DNA of 64,000 nucleotides from the NCBI GenBank assembly GCA_023666265.1, contig JAMPCH010000006.1, forward strand, positions 18,185 through 82,184, in the 5' to 3' direction. A program made the translations under genes and the position numbers. The stretch's first letter is position 1. The number at the start of each line of letters is the position of its first letter. This DNA comes from Roseburia sp. (GTDB taxonomy: Bacteria; Bacillota; Clostridia; Oscillospirales; Ruminococcaceae). Shown piece after piece: positions 58,290 through 64,000 of the stretch. Under the pieces are notes generated by a model that worked only from the letters and a program-made list of their open reading frames with translations, did no database searches and was not told the origin of the DNA.

Positions 58290-59384
58290 ATGAAAAAGCA
58301 CATTCGTAAATTTATGAAAGGTCTTTTGATCGGAATGATCGTTGCCGTTTTTGTCTTCCTTTTGGGCGTATATATTTTTCATAGGATAAACAGCGAAAGG
58401 GAATGTGAGGCTTTAAAATCGGCGGGATATTATAATCCCGTCTCGGTGGGCGATCATTCCTTGAACGTGGCGAAATTCGGCAACGAGAGCGGCGCGCATA
58501 CCATCGTATGTATGGCGGGGCTCGGGTCGGGGGAATTTCCCGTTACGGCGAGGCATATGACGACCTATCTCGAAAAAGACAATTCGGTCGTTTTTGTTGA
58601 CCGCGCGGGCTATGGCTTGAGCGACGACACCGACGGCGAAATGATGCTCGAATCGATCGTCGAGGATTATCGAAGGGCTCTGAAAAACGCGGGGATCGAC
58701 GCGCCCTATATCCTGATGCCCCATTCGATCGGCGGCGCTTACGCGAACTTTTGGGTCAGTCATTATCCCGAGGAAATAGAGGCGGTCGTCTTTGTCGACG
58801 GTTCGGAATTAAGCGCGACCGCTTTTGAGGAAGAACCCGCCGCGAGCGTTTCGCCGTTCGATCGTTTCCTCGCGTTTGCCGCTAAAATGGGGTTCGGGAG
58901 GCTTGTCCTCGGGGATTACTTTTATCTTTTATCCGACGGCTATTCCGAGGAAGAACAGGTTCTCGCCGACGCGCTTATGCTGATGACGCTCGACTCCGTC
59001 GCGCCCGTCGCGGAGGCGGGAAGGCTCGCGGAAAACGCGCAAAACGCATTCAACGGGATCGTAACAAACGACGTTCCGAAGCTCTATATCTGCGCGAGCT
59101 GGGGATTTCAAAACGCGGACGAGATCATCGAGTATCATCGATATATGAATAAGCAGATCGAGAAAAACGCTCTGAATGTCCCGAAGGGGATCGAGGAGTA
59201 CGCCGAGGACATGGACGACGTCCTTGCCGCCTACGAGGAGGCGCGAGCCGATATTATTGAACCCTACGCCGCGAAAATGGGGAATTGTGAGGTCGTGTGT
59301 CTCGGCGGCGACCATATGATATACGAGCAAAAGCCGTATGAATGCGCGATGATCATTACGGAATTTATAGGCGGGCTGGAATGA
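58290..59384 (+). CDS. Membrane-anchored alpha/beta hydrolase
   Basis: 364 residues. A basic start and one membrane segment (about 9-32, GLLIGMIVAVFVFLLGVYIF) anchor an outward hydrolase domain: TIVCMAGLGSGEFPVT with the oxyanion region, FVDRAGYGLSDDTDG, the nucleophile Ser in ILMPHSIGGAYANFW (H-S-I-G-G in place of G-x-S-x-G), and the C-terminal His in LGGDHMIYEQKP. It should cleave an ester or amide outside the cell; the substrate is unknown. GGGGTATGAGGAT precedes the ATG. Single-gene unit. Confidence 0.85.
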   Translation: MKKHIRKFMKGLLIGMIVAVFVFLLGVYIFHRINSERECEALKSAGYYNPVSVGDHSLNVAKFGNESGAHTIVCMAGLGSGEFPVTARHMTTYLEKDNSVVFVDRAGYGLSDDTDGEMMLESIVEDYRRALKNAGIDAPYILMPHSIGGAYANFWVSHYPEEIEAVVFVDGSELSATAFEEEPAASVSPFDRFLAFAAKMGFGRLVLGDYFYLLSDGYSEEEQVLADALMLMTLDSVAPVAEAGRLAENAQNAFNGIVTNDVPKLYICASWGFQNADEIIEYHRYMNKQIEKNALNVPKGIEEYAEDMDDVLAAYEEARADIIEPYAAKMGNCEVVCLGGDHMIYEQKPYECAMIITEFIGGLE

Positions 59385-59519
59385 TCCCGATCGGTCGGGG
59401 ACTTTACCGCACCGAAAAAAACGTAAAGCGACATCGCCCGTCAAAGCGACCCCGCTTTACCAAAGCCCGCCCCGGCGCACACCTGCCCCAAAAAATAAAG
59501 CAAAAAAACGAGAGAACAA

Positions 59520-59558
59520 AACCGCGCAATGGCGTTACGGTCATTGCGCGGTTTTGTT
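59520..59558. terminator. Terminator between convergent genes
   Basis: AACCGCGCAATG / CATTGCGCGGTT with a 10-base loop, then TTGTTTG; on the other strand AAAACCGCG follows, with CAAACAAAA. Serves the hydrolase gene and probably also the leftward AraC gene. Confidence 0.8.
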
Positions 59559-59563
59559 TGTTG

Positions 59564-60463
59564 CTATTTCAGCCGGATCGGGCGGAGAATCTGATACCCC
59601 AGCGCCTCGGGATAATGCCGCTGATAGCATTGACAGGCTTCCTCGTTCCAGTCGTACCGCCCGCCGCCGAATTTGCTTATGTCGTAATTCCAAGCGAGGC
59701 TCTCGACCCGCCCCATGACCTCGCCGTTATCCGTCAGATAGTCATAGGCGGGGTGGTAAAAGACGAGGTAATAGCTCGCGGGAAATTCCTTTAATTCAAA
59801 GCCGTCGGGGATCTTTCCGCCGTAGTCGAGCGGTAAGCCCGTCCCGTAAAAATAGCGGCGCTCGCCGCCCGCCTTAAACCAGCCCGCCGTGTGTCCCGTG
59901 ACGATCGGGTCACAGACGTTGCTCAGGCTGTCCACGATCCCGCAGACCTCGTCGCAGTCGTGGTATTGCCACATTTCGCCGTAGTGGCGCGCCCTCTCCT
60001 CCCATATCCCGAGGTACTTATGGGCGGGGATAAACTCGACCTTTACGTGGGCGTCGGTCAAGATTGTTTTGCTCATTGTTTTTTCTCCTTTTTGATGTTG
60101 ATAATTTTCGGGAGTGAGAACAACCCGACGGATCGGGACGGGATCTCTCCGATAGGAGGCGGGGGTACACCCAAACGCCGCCGAGAAAGCCCTCGTCAGA
60201 GCTTCCTAAGAAGAATAACCGCACCGTATGGCAATATCGATGATCCGATCGTCGGTATCGCGGAGCGCCAGCGCCGCGCGCGCGAGCCGCCGACCCGCCA
60301 TATAGCTTTTTAGCGTCATACCCGTGATCTCGTGAAATCGGGTCGAGCAGTAATAGGGCGAGTATCCGACGTATTTCGCGAGCCGGATCAGCGACGGGTC
60401 ATCGCATAGCGTTTCCTCGATCCGATCGATCATTTTTTGTACTGCCTCGTTCCATTCGTACAA
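59564..60463 (-). pseudogene. AraC-family regulator with GyrI-like domain, broken by one in-frame TAG
   Basis: Read as one frame of 300 codons: residues 1-85 hold the first half of an AraC helix-turn-helix (DPSLIRLAKYVGYSPYYCSTRFHEITGMTLKSYM ... IIDIAIRCGYSS), then TAG at 60208-60206, then EALTRAFSAAFGCTPASYRR, the rest of the same domain, and a GyrI-like effector domain (about 130-299, KVEFIPAHKYLGIWEERARHYG). Relatives have Gln at the stop position, so CAG to TAG is the likely change. A separate start at 60076 (MSKTIL, GGAGAA upstream) could still give the effector domain alone. Confidence 0.85.
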
Positions 60464-60643
60464 GCCGTTCGCCTCCCAAAAAGCATCATATCATATTTCG
60501 GGTCAAAAATCTTGACCTCACTTGTGTTTTTATTTTATCTCTTTTTGGGGAAAATGTCAACGGGATAGTCTGTGGGGATCGATCGCTCCCGAAATTCGAT
60601 CTTTGCGCTCGCTTATCCCCAAAAAATGATACTATAAAAATAC

Positions 60644-60673
60644 TTGACATTGTATATAAAAATGTGATATACT
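60644..60673 (+). promoter_or_regulatory. Promoter of the RelB antitoxin gene
   Basis: TTGACA (60644-60649), 18-base spacer, TATACT (60668-60673). Confidence 0.75.
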
Positions 60674-60695
60674 GATCATGAAGGGAGTGAGTTTT

Positions 60696-60959
60696 ATGAC
60701 GCAGGTAAATATTCGGATCGACGACGAGGTAAAAGCCAGCGCGGAAAAGGCGTTAAAGGAAATGGGGCTGAATATGTCGACCGCGATCACGATGTTTTTG
60801 ATGAAGGTCGGTAGGGAGAAGCGTATCCCCTTTGAGATCAACGCAGACCCGTTTTACAGTCCCGCGAACATCGCCGAACTCGAAAGAAGGATCGCCGAGG
60901 TAAAAAACGGGATGAGTACGCTCAAGGAGCATGAGTTGATCGAGGCGGACGAGCGATGA
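60696..60959 (+). CDS. RelB/DinJ-family antitoxin
   Basis: 87 residues from ATG 60696 (AAGGGAGTGA upstream). The ribbon-helix-helix core MTQVNIRIDDEVKASAEKALKEMGLNMSTAITMFL is typical of DinJ/RelB, followed by the INADPFYSPANIAELERRI segment that binds a YafQ/RelE-type toxin. The toxin gene that should follow is reduced to a short fragment, so the antitoxin is now an orphan. Confidence 0.9.
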   Translation: MTQVNIRIDDEVKASAEKALKEMGLNMSTAITMFLMKVGREKRIPFEINADPFYSPANIAELERRIAEVKNGMSTLKEHELIEADER

Positions 60960-60969
60960 AGAAACCGGC

Positions 60970-61062
60970 GTGAGGATCGACGAACAAAATCGGATCGTGT
61001 TTCGGATCGCCGACGGACAGTTAGAGATCATGCAATGCGGCACACATTACGGCGATAAATAG
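60970..61062 (+). pseudogene. 3' remnant of a YoeB/Txe-type toxin gene
   Basis: Thirty codons read VRIDEQNRIVFRIADG then QLEIMQCGTHYGDK-stop, the conserved last strands of YoeB/Txe toxins (the RID-x-NRIV...CGTHYGDK pattern with the C-terminal His-Tyr). The first two thirds, with the rest of the active site, are missing, so a deletion has removed the toxin just after the antitoxin stop. Confidence 0.75.
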
Positions 61063-61067
61063 ATCCC

Positions 61068-61100
61068 AAAAACGCTCCGTCGACCGTCGGGGCGTTTTTC
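61068..61100 (+). terminator. Terminator after the toxin remnant
   Basis: AAAACGCTCC / GGGGCGTTTT stem, then TTCC. Confidence 0.75.
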
Positions 61101-61210
61101 CTTTCCCGCTCTCTCCAAAACCGCCCGGGGCGCACGCCTTCCCCAAAAAAACAAAACAAAAAGAGAGGGGGAAGAAAAACGAAAATTTTCCGAAAAAATG
61201 AAAAAAGGGA

Positions 61211-61239
61211 TTGATTTCTTTAAAAAAAAGTATTATAAT
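61211..61239 (+). promoter_or_regulatory. pckG promoter
   Basis: TTGATT (61211-61216), 17-base spacer, TATAAT (61234-61239), 77 bases before the start. Confidence 0.78.
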
Positions 61240-61315
61240 GGTATCTGTGAAACGATTGCGTTCGCGGGTCAGCGGCTCGCGGCGCTTCGGAATAAAGGAA
61301 AAGGAGATTAAACCT

Positions 61316-63094
61316 ATGATGACGAACAACCCGAATGTCCTCAAGTGGTTTGAGGAGATGAAGGCGCTTACGAAGCCGGATAAGGTCGTATGGATCGACG
61401 GCAGCGAGGCGCAGCTCGACGAACTCCGCGCGGAGGCGGTCGCGACCGGCGAGATGATCAAGCTCAATCAGGAGAAGCTCCCCGGCTGTCTTTACCACCG
61501 CACCAAGCCGAACGACGTCGCGCGCGTAGAGGATCGTACCTTTATCTGTTGCCGCAACAAGGAAGACGCGGGTCCGACCAACAACTGGTGTGACCCGAAG
61601 GAAATGTACGCGAAGCTCACCCCCATGTATGACGGCGTGATGAAGGGGCGCACCATGTACGTGATCCCCTATTCGATGGGTCCGATCGGCTCGCCGCTCG
61701 CGAAGGTCGGCGTAGAGCTCACCGACTCGATCTACGTTGTTCTCAACATGGCGATCATGACGAGAATGGGCGCGGACGCCTTTAAGAATTTAAGCGACGA
61801 CTCGAACGATTTCGTCCGCGGCTTACACTCCAAGGCGGACGTAGACCCCGAGAACAGATACATCGTCCAGTTCCCCGAGGATAATACGATCTGGTCGATC
61901 AACTCCGCCTACGGCGGTAACGTCCTCCTCGGTAAGAAGTGCTTCGCGCTCAGGATCGCGTCGTATCAGGGCTGGAAGGAAGGCTGGATGGCGGAGCATA
62001 TGCTGATCCTCGGCGTTAAGCGCCCGAATAAGCCCGTCACCTATATCACCGCCGCGTTCCCGTCCGCCTGCGGGAAAACGAACCTCGCCATGCTGATCCC
62101 GCCCGAGGGCTATAAAAAGGACGGCTATGAGGTATTCACCGTCGGCGACGACATCGCGTGGATGAAGCAGGGCGAGGACGGTCGCCTCTACGCGATCAAC
62201 CCCGAGAACGGCTTCTTCGGCGTAGCGCCCGGGACAAACGCCAAGTCGAATTATAACGCGCTCGCCTCGACCCAAAAGAACACGATCTTTACCAACGTCG
62301 CGATCAACAACGACGATATGACCGTATGGTGGGAGGGTCTCGACAAGAACCCGCCCAAGAACGCGACCGAATGGAAGGGCGAAAAGGTAGACGGCGTTGA
62401 GTTCACCAAGGAGGGCGGTAAGCTCGCTCACCCCAACAGCCGCTTTACCGCGCCGGCGGAGAACTGCCCTTGTATCTCTCCCGAGTTTAATAACCCTCAG
62501 GGCGTACCGATCTCGGCGATCATCTTCGGCGGACGCCGCGCGAAGACGACCCCGCTCGTATACGAATCCTTTGACTGGAAGCATGGGACGTTCGTAGGCG
62601 CTTCCGTTTCCTCCGAAACGACGGCGGCGGCGGCGGGCGCGGTCGGCGTATTAAGACACGACCCGATGGCGATGAAGCCCTTCTGTGGCTATCATATGGC
62701 GGACTATTGGTCTCACTGGCTCGAAATGGGCGAAAAGCTCGGCGAGAACGCGCCGAAGATCTTTAACGTGAACTGGTTCAAGACCGACGACGAGGGTCAC
62801 TTTATCTGGCCCGGCTTCGGCGATAATATGCGCGTCCTCGACTGGATCATTCAGCGGTGTGAGGGGACGGTCGACGCCAAGGAGACCCCGATCGGCTATG
62901 TTCCGAACGACATCAACACCAAGGGGATCGAGGACGAGGTAACGCCCGAGATCATGAAGCAGCTTCTCGAGGTCGATCCCGCGCTTTGGAAGGCGGAGGT
63001 CGCCGACCTTCGCGAGTTCTACAAGCAGTTCGGCGAAAAGCTCCCGAAGGAATTCACCAAACAGCTCGACGATCTCGAAAAGAGACTCGGCTAA
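61316..63094 (+). CDS. pckG: Phosphoenolpyruvate carboxykinase (GTP)
   Basis: 592 residues from ATG 61316 or 61319 (AAAGGAGAT upstream). Landmarks of the GTP enzyme: YVIPYSMGPIGSPLAKVGVELTDS, the kinase loop with the hyper-reactive Cys (FPSACGKTNLAM), GDDIAWMK for metals, and IIFGGRRAKTTPLVYESFDW. It converts oxaloacetate and GTP to PEP, CO2 and GDP, or runs backwards to fix CO2 in fermenters. No related gene is adjacent. Codon use is strongly biased (AAG, CTC, GAG), as in highly expressed genes. Confidence 0.97.
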   Translation: MMTNNPNVLKWFEEMKALTKPDKVVWIDGSEAQLDELRAEAVATGEMIKLNQEKLPGCLYHRTKPNDVARVEDRTFICCRNKEDAGPTNNWCDPKEMYAKLTPMYDGVMKGRTMYVIPYSMGPIGSPLAKVGVELTDSIYVVLNMAIMTRMGADAFKNLSDDSNDFVRGLHSKADVDPENRYIVQFPEDNTIWSINSAYGGNVLLGKKCFALRIASYQGWKEGWMAEHMLILGVKRPNKPVTYITAAFPSACGKTNLAMLIPPEGYKKDGYEVFTVGDDIAWMKQGEDGRLYAINPENGFFGVAPGTNAKSNYNALASTQKNTIFTNVAINNDDMTVWWEGLDKNPPKNATEWKGEKVDGVEFTKEGGKLAHPNSRFTAPAENCPCISPEFNNPQGVPISAIIFGGRRAKTTPLVYESFDWKHGTFVGASVSSETTAAAAGAVGVLRHDPMAMKPFCGYHMADYWSHWLEMGEKLGENAPKIFNVNWFKTDDEGHFIWPGFGDNMRVLDWIIQRCEGTVDAKETPIGYVPNDINTKGIEDEVTPEIMKQLLEVDPALWKAEVADLREFYKQFGEKLPKEFTKQLDDLEKRLG

Positions 63095-63106
63095 AAGCAA
63101 AAACAA

Positions 63107-63141
63107 AAATTCCCGCAGATCGATCTGCGGGAATTTTTTTG
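63107..63141 (+). terminator. pckG terminator
   Basis: 15-bp perfect stem AAATTCCCGCAGATC and its complement, then TTTTGC; T/A runs on both sides allow it to serve the leftward HAD gene too. Confidence 0.88.
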
Positions 63142-63148
63142 CGGTATT

Positions 63149-63805
63149 TCAGAACATTTCGCCCTGTAACAGCTCCGTAAAATCGCGGACATATCGGTCG
63201 GCGAGGGCGCGGATCTTCGCCTCGTCCGCCGCCGAGGTCTTATCATAAACGCCGACGGTATAAAATCCGCCGTCCTTCGCGCCCTTTACGCCGAGATAAA
63301 TGTCCTCAAAGACCGCCGTCTCCGCCTCGCTTACGCCGAGCCGTTCACAGGCGAGACGATAAATGTCGGGGAAGCCCTTACTTCGCTCGACCTCGTCGAT
63401 ATTGACGACCGCGCGAAAAAGCCTGAGCGTGTTTGTTTTTTTTAGGGCAGGAAGATAAAGGTCGGGGCTGTTCGCGGTCGCGACGGCGAGCTTGATCCCG
63501 TTCTCATTCAGCTTCGTCAGGTACGCGTAAGCGCCCGCTTTGAGCGTGACCTCCTCGGAATAAAAGCGGATCGCCATTTCGAGCCACTCGGCGATCATCT
63601 CATCGGGCGATTCGGGAAGTCCGAACCGATTTTTTGTATAGATCGCCGTCTGATAGCTCCCGAGGTGGGCGACCTCGAGCATATAGTCCGCCGGGACGGC
63701 GATCCCCCGCCGCGTTAAAAACGCGCAGTCGATCTCGTTCCAGATGTGCATCGAGTCTAAAAGCGTCCCGTCGAGGTCAAAAACCGCCGCCTTGATCTTT
63801 TTCAT
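63149..63805 (-). CDS. HAD-superfamily phosphatase (beta-phosphoglucomutase-like)
   Basis: 218 residues. Motif I FDLDGTLLDSM (nucleophile Asp and acid Asp), a helical cap (about 17-85), motif II VATANSP, motif III lysine in RSKGFPDIYRLA and motif IV VFEDIYLGVKGAKDGG are intact. It removes phosphate from a sugar or other small phosphate, or isomerises it; the cap resembles beta-phosphoglucomutase. GAAAGGACAGCGC precedes the start on the coding strand. The substrate is not clear from context. Confidence 0.9.
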   Translation of the reverse strand: MKKIKAAVFDLDGTLLDSMHIWNEIDCAFLTRRGIAVPADYMLEVAHLGSYQTAIYTKNRFGLPESPDEMIAEWLEMAIRFYSEEVTLKAGAYAYLTKLNENGIKLAVATANSPDLYLPALKKTNTLRLFRAVVNIDEVERSKGFPDIYRLACERLGVSEAETAVFEDIYLGVKGAKDGGFYTVGVYDKTSAADEAKIRALADRYVRDFTELLQGEMF

Positions 63806-63819
63806 GCGCTGTCCTTTCT

Positions 63820-63950
63820 TTTTTGAGAGAGATTTTTAAGAGATTTTAAGAGAGAAAAAGAGATTTTTAAGAGAGAAAAAAGACGATGATCGAGGCGGGG
63901 CTTTGCCCCGCACCCCACAAGCCTTTAAAAAGGCTTGACCTAAACTTTAG
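63820..63950. repeat. Interspersed repeat: GATTTTTAAGA run plus GC hairpins
   Basis: Several GATTTTTAAGA-like units, then CGGGGCTTTGCCCCG (63896-63910) and AAGCCTTTAAAAAGGCTT (63919-63936) followed by GACCTAAACTTT. The same order is seen at 37382-37470, and its inverted form at 37683-37725. No gene is seen from 63806 to the window end. Confidence 0.7.
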
Positions 63951-64000
63951 GGTTTGTCTGAAAAATAAAAGTTGCACAAAAAGACAAAATATGATATAAT

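Noticed and set aside
60206..60208. Genome-wide reassignment of TAG to glutamine
   Set aside because: Other genes (for example ends at 646, 16570 and 22737) use TAG as an ordinary stop.
1..64000. CRISPR arrays
   Set aside because: No short regularly spaced direct repeats with unique spacers were seen; the only tandem array is the 159-bp unit set, which has no spacers.

Overview
The window looks like a chromosomal segment of an anaerobic, probably spore-forming Firmicute (class Clostridia, uncultured gut or rumen type). The grounds are an rpsF-ssb-rpsR cluster, MEP-pathway ispE, an ACT/UPF0210 pair, a GTP-dependent PEP carboxykinase, a minimal Suf-like FeS scaffold pair, a class III ribonucleotide reductase on a mobile element, a spore-coat cotJC remnant, and Clostridia-type AGGAGG ribosome sites with TTGACA-17-TATAAT promoters. 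Host genes are GC-rich (GAG, GCG, CTC codons); the left 11.9 kb is clearly more AT-rich and foreign.

Layout. (1) 1-11.9 kb: right end of an integrated element (prophage or ICE-like), all genes on +, packed and often overlapping: small phage-type proteins, a guanylate-kinase-like enzyme, a polynucleotide-kinase-like P-loop enzyme, a macro-domain protein, a cysteine desulfurase, an orphan beta-class DNA methyltransferase, NrdD, dUTPase, and a large serine recombinase at the border. It ends inside the spore-coat manganese-catalase-like gene cotJC, whose 3' third follows the recombinase. (2) 12.1-15.0 kb: small-gene region with a PIN toxin/antitoxin pair, short hypothetical proteins and three tandem 159-bp units, each with a promoter and a cloverleaf-plus-U-tract structure. 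(3) 15-30 kb: DUF362 protein with a cyclophilin-like lipoprotein; an unknown gene under a 33-bp palindrome and structured leader; an XRE-DUF4097 regulator; an MFS/FtsX/ABC export operon; PfkB sugar kinase; CsoR with a P1B metal ATPase and CsoR-type boxes; Hsp20; a GH5 lipoprotein cellulase. (4) 30-37 kb: XRE regulator, a secreted Ig-like protein carrying an in-frame copy of an interspersed fold-back repeat, a cytosolic multi-PAS hybrid histidine kinase and a chemoreceptor. (5) 37-53 kb: housekeeping genes (lrp-aminotransferase-ispE, PHP phosphatase, ACT-UPF0210, recD2, ychF, NERD, two unknown proteins, rpsF-ssb-rpsR). (6) 53-64 kb: LytTR two-component system whose kinase gene is frameshifted, followed by a LytTR-type promoter and a likely small RNA; Phd/RelE toxin-antitoxin; SmsCB-like FeS pair; alpha/beta hydrolase; an AraC-type regulator broken by one amber codon; an orphan RelB antitoxin with a decayed toxin; pckG; a HAD phosphatase.

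Most notable signals: interruption of cotJC by the serine-recombinase element (compare sporulation intervening elements such as skin in sigK); the tandem cloverleaf RNA cassettes; a three-copy fold-back repeat whose arms differ between copies but stay self-complementary, one copy translated inside a protein; the LytTR-controlled small transcript; and a short GGGAAGG-type motif in about twenty intergenic places. All functions are read from sequence by eye; no database search was run.
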